Program-made: the position numbers and the translations under genes
Shown: in pieces, positions 1 to 6,868 of the stretch
Layout: the number at the start of each line of letters is the position of its first letter
How positions within the stretch are numbered: position 1 is the stretch's first letter
The notes under the pieces: model-generated
Told to the model about the DNA's origin: nothing
Database searches by the model: none
What the model saw: only the letters and a program-made list of their open reading frames with translations
DNA from: an uncultured Ruminococcus sp.
GTDB lineage: Bacteria > Bacillota > Clostridia > Oscillospirales > Acutalibacteraceae
DNA: 11,555 nt
Assembly: GCA_946414115.1 (NCBI GenBank)
Contig: CAMKNF010000048.1
Location: 1 to 11,555 of the forward strand
Direction: 5' to 3'

Positions 1-1960
1 CAGTCCATTCTTCATCGTAACGATAAATAACGTACTTGTGTGTATAAGTGTTTTTATCCGTTACGGGCTTCCAACTAATTGTCAAGCCGTTTTCAACCTT
101 TTCAACACCTGTAACTTTGGGAGCAGAAACGAACATCTGAATCCAACCAGAGGCGTTATAGTTGTTAATTACGTTACCGTTGGAATCAAGTGTCATCAAG
201 GTGTAAAGCTTTGATTCACCCGACTTTACAGCCTTGTCTGTGTAGCTTGTGGATGTGGTTTCTGTAAGTGTTTTCCAAGTATTATTGTCTTTGTAGCAAA
301 CTCTGTATTTTGCAACTCCGTCAATCTTATTCCAAGAGAGCTTAATGCCGTCCGTAACATTTTCAATATTTGAAAATTCAGGAGTAACTGTAGCAGAGAT
401 GCTCCAACCGTTGTTATTGTAAGTGCTTACGGAATTTCCGTTCTTATCAAGGCATCTTACTGTAAAGGTGTATTTCGTACCTGCTTTTACATTCTTATAT
501 ACAGCCTTTGTGTCTGTTGTTGTAGCAAAGCTGTTCCATTTGCCGTTTTCTTTGCAATATACAGCGTATTTATAAGCACCGTTAACTTTGTTCCAAGTTA
601 TATTGATACCTGTTGACGTTGCATTAAGAGAAGTAATTTCGGGCTGCGCAATCCAAGTCTGATTTTTACCTGTGTTGTCGTAGGTGCTTGCAATTTTTCC
701 ATTGTTATCAAGGCACATTACTGTGTAAGTACGGTTATTGCCCGATGTTACTTTCTTATCAATAAAGGTTGTACCTGTTGTTTCGGTAAGAGTCTTCCAT
801 TGATTGTTTTCTTTGTAGCATACTCTGTAAATCTTCGCACCGTAAACAGCACTCCAAGTAAGCTTTACACCTTCCGAGGTATTTTCAATTTTAGTAATCT
901 TAGGTGCAGCATACCAAGATTGTTTCCATCCTACTGAATTATACGAACTGATAAGTTTGCCCTTTGAGTCTGCACATCTTACGGTATAAATATTTTCAGA
1001 GCCTGACTGAGTATTGTGAGTGTAGCTGGTTGCAGACGTTTCTGCTATTCTGTTCCAACCGTCTTTGGTCTTCACATATACTCTGTATTTAGCGGCTCCG
1101 TTGCATTTTCCCCAAGTAAGCTTAATGCCGTTACTTGTAACTTCCATTTTTGTTACTTCGGGCTGTGCAATCCAAGTCTGCTTAAAACCGTTGCCGTTGT
1201 ATGAACTTGCAAAGTTTCCGTTCTTATCAACACATCTTACTGTATAGGTATAAGTGTTACCCGACTTTACATCTGTATCAACAAAGCTTGTATTTGTTGT
1301 TTCGCCGAGTCTTTTCCAACCATTACTGGTTTTATAATAAACCCTGTATTTATAAGCTCCTTCAGGCTTAGTCCAAGAGAGTTTCACCCCCTCGGCTTTA
1401 TTCTCAGCTTTATTAATCTGAGGTACTGCTATCCAAGTTTGTTTCCAGCCACTCTTGTAATCGCTGATGAGCTTACCGTTCTTATCAAGACTTCTTACTG
1501 TATAAGTATATGTCTTTCCTGATTTAACTTTTGTATCAACAAAGCTTGAGCCTGTTGTATCAGCCAGCTTGTGCCAACCTTTGCTGTCTTTATAATACAG
1601 TCTGGACTTATAAGCCCCCATTACCTTTGAAAACGAGATTTTAATACCGTTTGATACATTCTCGAATTTTGTAATATTAGGAGCAGCTTTCCAAGTGTGT
1701 TTCCAGCCTTTAGAGTTATATCCGCTTGTGAATTTACCGTTTTTATCTACACATCTTACTGTGTATGTATATGTCTTGCCGTACTGAACTTTTGTATCAA
1801 CCGCACTTGTATTTGAGGTTTCGGCAAATTTAGTCCATCCGTTATTTGATTTATAGTAAACTCTGTACTTGTATGCACCGTTTACCTTATTCCAAGTCAA
1901 TTTTACACCCTTTTCGGTGCTTTCAGTTTTAGTAATCTGTGGTGTTGCCAAGTTGTACTG
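1..1960 (-). repeat. Tandem coding repeats, about 255-262 bp each (7 full, 1 partial)
   Basis: The unit boundary is marked by a recurring 'tccaa' Trp-codon motif at about 1690, 1432, 1170, 917, 650, 405 and 138. This gives a period of roughly 250-265 bp (84-88 codons). The units are related at protein level but diverged at DNA level, so this is an old amplification and not a recent one. Boundaries are approximate. Confidence 0.8.
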
Positions 1961-2077
1961 ACTTGCTGATACCGATACAGCATTCACAGATTTTGCCGAT
2001 GTTGGCAGTATTGCCGTTGCACTTAGTGCTATTGTTGCAGAAAGCAATGCGCACAAAAATTTCTTTGTCTTTTTCAT
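1..2077 (-). CDS. Secreted FN3-like repeat protein, N-terminal part (runs off the left edge)
   Basis: The frame is open from an ATG at 2077 to the window edge, about 692 codons, so the C-terminus is missing. The N-terminus is a Sec signal peptide: a basic MKKTKK start, then a hydrophobic stretch (about residues 7-27) ending in small residues. After it come tandem units of about 86 residues. Each has a Trp in 'LTWNKV'-like motifs, a 'YRVYYK' strand and a tyrosine-corner motif 'YTYTVR', then 'DKNGK' and a 'GWKQTW'-like end, as expected for fibronectin type III-like beta sandwiches. Seven full units and one partial unit are visible. Such repeats usually act as spacers or binding modules in exported proteins of gut clostridia. 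No catalytic, dockerin or cell-wall anchor motif is in the visible part, so the function is open. The gene has its own predicted promoter. Confidence 0.85.
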   Translation of the reverse strand, partial: MKKTKKFLCALLSATIALSATAILPTSAKSVNAVSVSASQYNLATPQITKTESTEKGVKLTWNKVNGAYKYRVYYKSNNGWTKFAETSNTSAVDTKVQYGKTYTYTVRCVDKNGKFTSGYNSKGWKHTWKAAPNITKFENVSNGIKISFSKVMGAYKSRLYYKDSKGWHKLADTTGSSFVDTKVKSGKTYTYTVRSLDKNGKLISDYKSGWKQTWIAVPQINKAENKAEGVKLSWTKPEGAYKYRVYYKTSNGWKRLGETTNTSFVDTDVKSGNTYTYTVRCVDKNGNFASSYNGNGFKQTWIAQPEVTKMEVTSNGIKLTWGKCNGAAKYRVYVKTKDGWNRIAETSATSYTHNTQSGSENIYTVRCADSKGKLISSYNSVGWKQSWYAAPKITKIENTSEGVKLTWSAVYGAKIYRVCYKENNQWKTLTETTGTTFIDKKVTSGNNRTYTVMCLDNNGKIASTYDNTGKNQTWIAQPEITSLNATSTGINITWNKVNGAYKYAVYCKENGKWNSFATTTDTKAVYKNVKAGTKYTFTVRCLDKNGNSVSTYNNNGWSISATVTPEFSNIENVTDGIKLSWNKIDGVAKYRVCYKDNNTWKTLTETTSTSYTDKAVKSGESKLYTLMTLDSNGNVINNYNASGWIQMFVSAPKVTGVEKVENGLTISWKPVTDKNTYTHKYVIYRYDEEWT

Positions 2078-2138
2078 AACACTACTTCTTTCTTTAAATT
2101 GTTGTTTATTTGTGTATATAGCTTATTTGCACAATTAT

Positions 2139-2167
2139 GTTTTAACACTTAAAATATTATTTGTCAA
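2139..2167 (-). promoter_or_regulatory. Predicted sigma-A promoter of the FN3-repeat gene
   Basis: On the minus strand there is a perfect TTGACA (-35) at 2167-2162, a 17-bp spacer, and TAAAAC (-10, 4 of 6 matches) at 2144-2139. The leader would be about 55 nt. A purine-rich stretch (AAAGAAAGAAG) upstream of the ATG could serve as a weak ribosome binding site. Confidence 0.5.
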
Positions 2168-2213
2168 TATATAAATGTAAATTTTTGTCGTTTTTTAAAG
2201 ACCGATTTCCTTT

Positions 2214-2275
2214 TGCGGCTCTGCTTTATTGGTTCATACTTTTCTCTTTGCTGTTTCTCAATTTTACGAGCCGCA
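2214..2275. other. 8-bp inverted repeat just after the 390-residue gene
   Basis: TGCGGCTC at 2214-2221 is the exact reverse complement of GAGCCGCA at 2268-2275, which directly abuts the stop codon at 2276. The 46-nt loop and the lack of a T-run make it a poor intrinsic terminator. It could be a weak terminator, a processing site or an element-end feature. Confidence 0.3.
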
Positions 2276-3448
2276 TTACTCTATATAGTCTATCCTGCCG
2301 TATATGTAATCTATGACGTCCCTGCTCGGCAGGCTTGCAATAACAATGTTGTTCTTTGCCGCATAGCTTGTTTCGGTTATTGCCTTCAACAACTCTTTTT
2401 GCTCCTCAAAGCAAAGCATAAGTATCCGCTCACGCCTTTGCACGGTATAGCTTATGGCTTCTGTTATTTTTGACGGGTTCAGCTTCCAGTTCACTGTTGT
2501 CAGAATTCTGCCGTCATACAGGCTGTCGGCAAAAGAGGCGTCTGTTGTGATTCTGCGTTCGGTCAGCTCAAAATATTCCACAAAAACTCTGTTGATTTCC
2601 TGTTCAAGCGTTGGTTCGAGAATGTAACGCAAATCGTATGAATTGCCGCTGAAGGTGTTTATACAGCTCGCTGAATAGTTCAGCCGCCTATAAACACGCT
2701 GTGTCTGTGCAACATTTTTGCCGATTTTCTCGGGTGTAATCGTAAACGAATCCACAACGTCATCTTCCGTCGGATAGAGGTACAATGCTTTAAGCGCACT
2801 GACATCGCAGTACGGCTTTTCGGCTGAGGAGAGAAGTCCGGAAAGGCTTTCGTAAAGCTTACATTCCCTGTTCAGAAACAGATTATGCTCCCTGTCGGGC
2901 GAGTAAACGACAAACAGACTTGTGCTTGTTACTATGCATCCGTAAGCACGACTTCCGAAGCATTTGTCAAAATAATTATTGGTCTTGCGAAGAGTCTTTG
3001 CCGTCACGAAAAACGGTTCGTCAACCGTAATTTTAAATCCGTTGACAATTTTCTCCATATCACAGTAATGGTCGGTTATGTCAACGCCGTTCCTGTAAAG
3101 GACATAGAGAATTTCGGTAAGACGTCTGTTCCTCGCTCTGACGTTTTCGTCCTTGTAGTAGGAAACACTGCTTGTGTATTCATCATAATCGTATTTGTCG
3201 GGAAATTTTATACTTAAATACTGACGGCCTTTCGGGGTGAGAATATATCCGTAATTGCCCTTTTCGCCTATCTTCTTTATGCACCCGTTATTTATGAAAT
3301 ATCGGATTGTACCTATTCTTATGCGGCTGTCGCCGAAGTCGGCTTTCAACATAGCCACGGTTGTTTTCGAGATTTCTCCGCCGATAAGACAAAGTGCCAG
3401 AAAAATTTCTTTCGTTATTCCGATTGGTTTATTCACTGTAATCGCCAT
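2276..3448 (-). CDS. Uncharacterised winged-HTH protein of the mobile-element module
   Basis: This is a 390-residue soluble protein with no signal peptide or membrane segment. Residues of about 10-80 look like a winged helix: helices, then 'RIGTIRYFINNGCIKKI', a wing with 'YGYILTPKGRQYL'. A charged linker follows. The middle and C-terminal parts alternate short strands and helices ('GCIVTSTSLFVVYSP' near 170, 'NNIVIASLPSRDVIDYI' at the end). I do not recognise the family. The layout, a wHTH followed by an alpha/beta domain, vaguely recalls replication-relaxation proteins of integrative elements, but no diagnostic motif supports that. The start at 3448 is the first ATG after an in-frame stop, with AAGGA about 11 nt upstream. 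It lies 313 bp downstream of the DnaC-like gene on the same strand, so it belongs to the same region but may have its own promoter. Confidence 0.6.
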   Translation of the reverse strand: MAITVNKPIGITKEIFLALCLIGGEISKTTVAMLKADFGDSRIRIGTIRYFINNGCIKKIGEKGNYGYILTPKGRQYLSIKFPDKYDYDEYTSSVSYYKDENVRARNRRLTEILYVLYRNGVDITDHYCDMEKIVNGFKITVDEPFFVTAKTLRKTNNYFDKCFGSRAYGCIVTSTSLFVVYSPDREHNLFLNRECKLYESLSGLLSSAEKPYCDVSALKALYLYPTEDDVVDSFTITPEKIGKNVAQTQRVYRRLNYSASCINTFSGNSYDLRYILEPTLEQEINRVFVEYFELTERRITTDASFADSLYDGRILTTVNWKLNPSKITEAISYTVQRRERILMLCFEEQKELLKAITETSYAAKNNIVIASLPSRDVIDYIYGRIDYIE

Positions 3449-3590
3449 AATTCATTCAATCCTTCATTCATCAAATTTTCGTTAATTTTTCTTTTGTTCA
3501 GCCGCCCAAAAACAAGCAGTAAATCAAGGCTTGTCTACCACGCACCTACTTGTAAGGTATGGCATTTTATATCTGCCCTGAAGCCACTGT

Positions 3591-3680
3591 TTAAGCCAAA
3601 ATTACGGGTTTAATAATGTCATACCCGGTATAGTAAGCACGAGCCGTTGGTTGTCTGACATTTTCAGTCGATTTCGTCAT
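3591..3680 (-). CDS. Possible 29-residue peptide or gene remnant
   Basis: An ATG at 3680 opens 29 codons (beginning MTKSTENVRQPTARAYYTGY) and ends at TAA 3593-3591. No ribosome binding site precedes it. Reading past the stop gives a few more codons (TVASGQI) before another stop, so it could be a remnant with a nonsense change. Its amino-acid mix is plausible for a protein, but at this length chance cannot be excluded. No function is proposed. Confidence 0.2.
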   Translation of the reverse strand: MTKSTENVRQPTARAYYTGYDIIKPVILA

Positions 3681-3688
3681 ATATTATC

Positions 3689-3736
3689 TATGTATTTTGT
3701 AAGATATTCTCACTATGTTTTGTAATGTATTCTGAC
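3689..3736. repeat. Two tandem direct repeats of about 24 bp
   Basis: Unit 1 (3689-3713) and unit 2 (3714-3736) are adjacent and share the pattern TATG(TA)TTTTGTAA, two variable bases, TATTCT, then C/G-AC. Unit 2 lacks two bases. Adjacent AT-rich repeats beside dnaD/dnaC-type genes could be iterons or a regulator site. The ends of IS21-type elements also carry such repeats, but no istA transposase is present. Confidence 0.55.
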
Positions 3737-3761
3737 CAGCCAGCTTTTCGGGGACTGCATT

Positions 3762-4580
3762 TCACTGTATGTTCAAATCCATATTCGCCTGTTTGCTTTT
3801 TGTCCTCGCAATTTCAAGGCGGCTGATTTTTACGTCTGTCTTTTTGGTTAAACAGCACATTTCGAGAACCCTGCCGTATATCCGGTCTTTCTCAAGGCTG
3901 TCGGGATTTTTCAGCTCCGCAGGGGATAAATTTGTCGTGACAATAAGCGGAATTGCTTTCCTGTAAATATCGTCAACAATGTTGTATGCCGTCTGCGTTG
4001 CCTTTTCCACGCCCAAATCGTCAAGGATAATCAAATCGAATGAATCTAAATTGACAATCGGTGCGTCGTTATTCACCTGATTTTTGACAAGGTCTGACAG
4101 TCTGCTTACAAGCACTCTCACGCCGCTTTTCAGCAAAGCGTTGGCAATACAGCAAGCATAAAAGCTTTTGCCGCCGCCTGTTCCGCCGTAAAACAGCACG
4201 CCGTTGTTGCGTTTCCTCTGCATGTTCCAGCTTGCTACGTATTGCTTGCAGAAGTCGGTCAGCTCAGGGTTGCGGCGGTCGTCATTTTCAAAGGTATTTT
4301 TAAGGTAGGCTCTGTCTGTCAAGCCTTGATTGTAGAGCCGCCTGACGTAGTCGTCCCACTCCTGACGGCGCATACGCTCCTGAAAGGCGTTTTCCTCGTC
4401 AATGTCACATTGGCAGATAATAGGAAATTTACGCATTTTTCCGCTGCCTGTCGGGAATTCCTTTACGCACTGCTTCGGCTGATTGCAGACTCCGCAATGC
4501 AGAATCCCGTCTTTTACATAGTCGTTGGGCTTTGTATTGCTATTGCCTTTTTCAATTATAGAATTAATAATACTATTCAT
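3762..4580 (-). CDS. DnaC-like helicase loader (AAA+ ATPase)
   Basis: This 272-residue protein has the hallmarks of the DnaC/IstB-type ATPases that load the replicative helicase. There is a cysteine cluster near the N-terminus (Cys29-x2-Cys32, Cys38, Cys56-x-Cys58) that may bind zinc. Walker A is GGTGGGKS at 132-139 and Walker B is LIILDD at 183-188. A sensor-like 'IVTTN' lies at 213-217, with an arginine-rich 'RIYGR' near 233-237. It directly follows the DnaD-like gene with a 2-nt gap. Its ribosome binding site (GAGGAG) is formed by the last codons of that gene, so the two are probably translationally coupled. Together they would prime replication of the excised element by recruiting the host DnaB-type helicase. 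IstB of IS21 elements is the main alternative, but no IstA neighbour exists and the DnaD-like partner favours a replication role. Confidence 0.85.
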   Translation of the reverse strand: MNSIINSIIEKGNSNTKPNDYVKDGILHCGVCNQPKQCVKEFPTGSGKMRKFPIICQCDIDEENAFQERMRRQEWDDYVRRLYNQGLTDRAYLKNTFENDDRRNPELTDFCKQYVASWNMQRKRNNGVLFYGGTGGGKSFYACCIANALLKSGVRVLVSRLSDLVKNQVNNDAPIVNLDSFDLIILDDLGVEKATQTAYNIVDDIYRKAIPLIVTTNLSPAELKNPDSLEKDRIYGRVLEMCCLTKKTDVKISRLEIARTKSKQANMDLNIQ

Positions 4581-4582
4581 TG

Positions 4583-5386
4583 TCAGAACTCCTCGTCATA
4601 ATTTCGTTGTGTGTTTGCAGTTGAATTTACCGTTAAGCTTTCTTTGTTTATGTAATTGCCTTCGATAATTTTCGTCAGGTTGGCAGGATTGAGAATCCAG
4701 TCAAAGCCGCAGCCGCTCCATTTTCCGTTTCTGCCTGTTAAAAAGTCGGAATTTTCGACAATTCGGAAAAGTTCCTCAAAGGTCATTTCTCCCAAAAGCT
4801 TGTCGGCATTGACTATCAGCTTTCTGCGTTTGTCGTTGAGTTTCTGTACCTTTGGCAGACTCACGCAAACAGAATTGAACAAATCGACAACAACATGATA
4901 ATCAAAAGCGTTGCGAACGTCAACGGCAGTTGACACATTAACTATACTATCTTTATCTATTCTATTCTTGTCTAATCTATTCTTTGTATCCGCATTGGAT
5001 ACAATCTGTATACATTTTGTATCCATCGAATTCGAAACTGCTGTTTTCAAAATATATTCCTTACGATTATTTTCATCCAACAATGATTTTTCTTCTTCAT
5101 AAAGCGTAGGCTTAAAACGGTCTTTCTGAATATGATTATGCAATTTCCAGTGCGTAATAGCAATAATTCCTGTATCAAAGCATATTACAAAGCCTTTTGC
5201 GATAAGAAGCCTCAAATCATCTTCATTACAGTTTACGGCTCTGATAATTTTTTTGGGGCTGTTTATAAATCCCTCGTCATCAGCCCTCATTCCTAAATGA
5301 AAATAAAGTGCCTGCGTCGATAAAGGCATCTCAAGAAATCTATCGCTGTCAATTATTGATTTTGTAAACATTCTTTTTTCTGCCAA
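4583..5386 (-). CDS. DnaD-like phage-type replisome organizer
   Basis: This is a 267-residue protein. Residues of about 5-105 form an N-terminal winged helix of the phage replisome-organizer kind: 'DRFLEMPLSTQALYFHLGM', 'DDEGFINSPKKIIRAVNC', 'GIIAITHWKLHNHIQKDR'. A variable polar linker follows (about 115-160). The C-terminal domain carries 'LNDKRRKLI' and the 'GFDWILNPANLTKIIEGNY' motif typical of conserved phage replication C-terminal domains. These proteins bind an origin and bring in the DnaC-type loader, which is encoded next. The start is TTG at 5386, 13 nt after the excisionase-like gene and preceded by a G-rich GGTGGTGGGAT stretch. An ATG five codons further in is the alternative. It is probably in one operon with the flanking minus-strand genes. 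Confidence 0.8.
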   Translation of the reverse strand: MAEKRMFTKSIIDSDRFLEMPLSTQALYFHLGMRADDEGFINSPKKIIRAVNCNEDDLRLLIAKGFVICFDTGIIAITHWKLHNHIQKDRFKPTLYEEEKSLLDENNRKEYILKTAVSNSMDTKCIQIVSNADTKNRLDKNRIDKDSIVNVSTAVDVRNAFDYHVVVDLFNSVCVSLPKVQKLNDKRRKLIVNADKLLGEMTFEELFRIVENSDFLTGRNGKWSGCGFDWILNPANLTKIIEGNYINKESLTVNSTANTQRNYDEEF

Positions 5387-5399
5387 CTATCCCACCACC

Positions 5400-5672
5400 C
5401 TAATAAATCCTTCTGATACCGTTGACATCAGCAGTAGCAGTATGTACTCGGAATTTGTCTGATGTCGGGTCTGCAAGGTATTCAAGTAGTAAATCAAAGT
5501 TGATTAACAGCTTGCGCCCTGCCTGAACCCTCGGCAGAACCCCCGATAGTGCAAGCTGTCTGATATGGTGCTCGGTCACTGCGGTGTGCTCGTCAATAGC
5601 TTTCAGTTCCTGCGCCGCCTCGTGCACGGTACGCATTCTCGGAATTTTAAATTCATTTGAATTATTGTTCAT
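5400..5672 (-). CDS. Excisionase-like winged-HTH DNA-binding protein
   Basis: This is a 90-residue basic protein. Residues of about 14-66 fit the MerR-like winged HTH used by excisionases: a 'TVHEAAQEL' helix, a recognition stretch 'TEHHIRQLALSGVLP', a wing 'VQAGRKLLINFDLLLEYL'. A good ribosome binding site (AAAGGA) lies about 11 nt before the ATG. It is the first gene of the minus-strand set and is divergent from the repressor and integrase. That is the usual place for an excisionase or recombination directionality factor that also activates the early genes. It ends 13 nt before the DnaD-like gene. Its role is inferred from fold and position, and it could instead be a pure transcriptional activator. 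Confidence 0.7.
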   Translation of the reverse strand: MNNNSNEFKIPRMRTVHEAAQELKAIDEHTAVTEHHIRQLALSGVLPRVQAGRKLLINFDLLLEYLADPTSDKFRVHTATADVNGIRRIY

Positions 5673-5733
5673 AAAGTAAATTTCCTTTCTTAAATTTGAG
5701 TATTCCTCACTTGTACGTGAAAAATCTCGAAAA

Positions 5734-5753
5734 ATTGCATATTTTTATGCAAT
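5734..5753. promoter_or_regulatory. Perfect 8-bp dyad, possible operator
   Basis: ATTGCATA (5734-5741) and TATGCAAT (5746-5753) are exact reverse complements around a TTTT centre. The dyad lies about 60 bp upstream of the excisionase-like start, so it is a candidate binding site for the repressor or for the excisionase-like protein itself. As RNA it would fold into a hairpin in the minus-strand leader. Confidence 0.5.
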
Positions 5754-5761
5754 CTTTTGAA

Positions 5762-5819
5762 AATTTACAGCTTTATATAAAAAGATAAACGTGTTATAAT
5801 TAAAATAGAGCTGTAAATT
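5762..5819. repeat. Perfect 11-bp inverted repeat flanking a promoter
   Basis: AATTTACAGCT (5762-5772) is the exact reverse complement of AGCTGTAAATT (5809-5819). The 36 bp between them contain the predicted -10 and most of the -35 of a plus-strand promoter. Arms this long and exact are unlikely by chance in so short a region. They could be paired operators bound by one protein, or recombinase arm sites. Confidence 0.65.
5772..5800 (+). promoter_or_regulatory. Predicted extended -10 promoter
   Basis: TTTATA (4 of 6) at 5772-5777, a 17-bp spacer, and a perfect TATAAT at 5795-5800 preceded by the extended TG at 5792-5793. Transcription would start near 5807 and meet the terminator hairpin at 5846-5883 before any gene. 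Confidence 0.5.
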
Positions 5820-5883
5820 CCTTGTGATACGTTTTTTCAGCTTTAGCCGTTTCGGGTGTTGGCGCACTCGGAGCGGCGTTTTT
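5807..5883 (+). ncRNA. Candidate small RNA of about 77 nt (promoter to terminator)
   Basis: The predicted start near 5807 and the terminator ending near 5883 define a short transcript with no ORF that has a start codon. It could fold into a 7-bp stem (5807-5813 with 5838-5844) followed by the 13-bp terminator stem. It may be an independent small RNA of the switch, or a prematurely terminated leader upstream of the repressor gene. It matches no RNA family I recognise. Confidence 0.35.
5846..5883 (+). terminator. Strong intrinsic terminator within the switch region
   Basis: A 13-bp stem (5846-5858 with 5865-5877, including three G-T pairs) closes a 6-nt loop and is followed by GTTTTT. It is a GC-rich island in very AT-rich DNA. 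It stops plus-strand transcription upstream of the repressor promoter. Confidence 0.7.
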
Positions 5884-5973
5884 CATTATTCGTTTTTTAT
5901 ATGCTGTTATCTTACAATCAATGAAAAAAGCAAAATATATTTATAACTAAATCATTCTTTTTTTGCATTCTCA

Positions 5974-6002
5974 TTGACATATGCTAACATTTATGTTATA
6001 CT
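5974..6002 (+). promoter_or_regulatory. Promoter of the Xre repressor (and integrase)
   Basis: A perfect TTGACA at 5974-5979, a 17-bp spacer, and TATACT at 5997-6002 (5 of 6). The start would be near 6009, giving a leader of about 85 nt to the ATG at 6094. Confidence 0.75.
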
Positions 6003-6011
6003 GCTAGTATA
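5985..6011. promoter_or_regulatory. Overlapping dyad operators on the repressor promoter
   Basis: Two perfect 6-bp dyads share the -10 box: TAACAT-TT-ATGTTA (5985-5998) and TATACT-GCT-AGTATA (5997-6011). A third, GCTA-GTA-TAGC, lies at 6003-6013. Their place over the -10 and start site fits autoregulation by the Xre protein. Confidence 0.6.
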
Positions 6012-6093
6012 GCGCATAAAATGTACCGCGTCAACCAATTTTCTATTATTTTTTTAAAAAATAACAAAAAATTATTATGGAAGGTGATGTATT

Positions 6094-6819
6094 ATGCTTG
6101 AAAATTCTAACACAATCAATAAATCTATAGGTCTAAAAATAGAAGAACTACTAAAAAACAATGAAAAAAAGCAAAAAGACCTAGCCAAACATTTGAGTAT
6201 TAGTAGTAATATAGTATCTTATTGGTGCAACGGTACAAGAAAGCCTAATATTAATCAGATTGTTCAAATTTCAGAGTATTTTAATGTATCAACCGATTAT
6301 TTAATTGGTCTTTCAAATACTCCAACAACAGACAAAGATATTCAATTTATTTGCGATTATACCGGATTAACAAAAGAATCTGTTGAAAAATTGCATCATG
6401 AAAAAACATTGACTCCAACAGAGAATGACGAATTTACAAAAGAAGAACAAACACAAATAATTGATTCAGAGTTTTTGATACTAAATAAATTCATTTCAGA
6501 AGGTTATCTAAAAAAGACTTCATATTTCTACAACAAATATATTGAATGCAGTGAATTTGAAAAGTCGGAATCAAAGTCGAAATCAAAAAAAGTATATAAG
6601 ACAAAGGTTGAAAAAAGTAACTGGTTCTTGACAGTTCAAAAAGGAGAAAATAAAGGTGAAAAAATTTTTAATGAATTTCACGTTGAATCAAAACACTCTG
6701 TAATAGTTCATTTAAAAGAACTATTGAAATTCAATATACAACAACTCATGACAGATTTAATTGACAGCTGTATTATAAAAAGCAAAAAATTTAAATCGAA
6801 AAATGTTTCGAGTGACTAA
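6094..6819 (+). CDS. Xre/Cro-family repressor of the element
   Basis: This is a 241-residue protein. Residues of about 12-73 form an HTH of the Xre family: 'IGLKIEELLKNNEKKQKDLAKHL', then 'SISSNIVSYWCNGTRKPNINQIVQISEYFNVSTDYLIGL'. The rest is polar and lysine-rich, with a 'KSESKSKSKK' stretch near 158-167 and no recognised domain; there is no LexA-like Ser-Lys protease motif. A strong ribosome binding site (GGAAGGTGAT) precedes the ATG. Promoter dyads suggest autoregulation. It lies 49 bp before the integrase on the same strand and is divergent from the excisionase and replication genes, so it probably holds the element quiescent, like Stl- or CI-type repressors. Its base composition is notably more AT-rich than that of the integrase after it, which hints at a separate origin. 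The missing protease motif suggests release by an antirepressor instead of RecA, but that is inference. Confidence 0.8.
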   Translation: MLENSNTINKSIGLKIEELLKNNEKKQKDLAKHLSISSNIVSYWCNGTRKPNINQIVQISEYFNVSTDYLIGLSNTPTTDKDIQFICDYTGLTKESVEKLHHEKTLTPTENDEFTKEEQTQIIDSEFLILNKFISEGYLKKTSYFYNKYIECSEFEKSESKSKSKKVYKTKVEKSNWFLTVQKGENKGEKIFNEFHVESKHSVIVHLKELLKFNIQQLMTDLIDSCIIKSKKFKSKNVSSD

Positions 6820-6868
6820 TGTAATAAATGTTTTTATAATAAATAAATTTTGAAAGTGGGTGAAAAAT

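Larger units (their letters stand above)
3449..3761. other. Non-coding gap between the 390-residue gene and dnaC-like gene
   Basis: This gap holds a tandem direct repeat (3689-3736) and a possible 29-codon ORF (3591-3680, minus). It also has a small dyad, CGGGT/ACCCG, within about 3604-3630. No tRNA, convincing terminator or clear promoter was seen. In small integrative elements this position, just after the replication genes, is a candidate for an origin of replication or transfer, but nothing here proves it. Confidence 0.4.
5673..6093. promoter_or_regulatory. Divergent control region between excisionase-like and repressor genes
   Basis: This is 421 bp without a long gene. From left to right it has a TCAC/GTGA dyad (5707-5720), a perfect 8-bp dyad (5734-5753), and an 11-bp inverted repeat (5762-5772 with 5809-5819) around a plus-strand promoter. 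Next come a strong terminator hairpin (5846-5883) and the repressor promoter with overlapping dyads (5974-6011). A convincing minus-strand promoter for the excisionase gene was not found. AT-rich -10-like hexamers exist between 5770 and 5800, but none has a good -35 partner. Confidence 0.7.

Noticed and set aside
1..2000. CRISPR array, because of the regular spacing of repeats
   Set aside because: The repeat period is about 258 bp, the frame is open throughout and the units are protein-level FN3-like repeats. There are no short identical repeats with unique spacers and no cas genes.
3689..4580. IS21-type insertion sequence (IstB-like ATPase with terminal repeats)
   Set aside because: No IstA transposase is present, the upstream partner is a DnaD-like protein, and the ATPase has an N-terminal cysteine cluster, which fits a DnaC-type loader better.
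5828..5950. Open frame reading like a small hydrophobic protein (ALAVSGVGALGAAFFIIRF), ending at TAA 5948-5950
   Set aside because: It has no ATG, GTG or TTG start before the hydrophobic part, a TGA lies directly upstream, and the sequence overlaps the 13-bp terminator stem. It may be a gene remnant, but the terminator explains the GC-rich part better.
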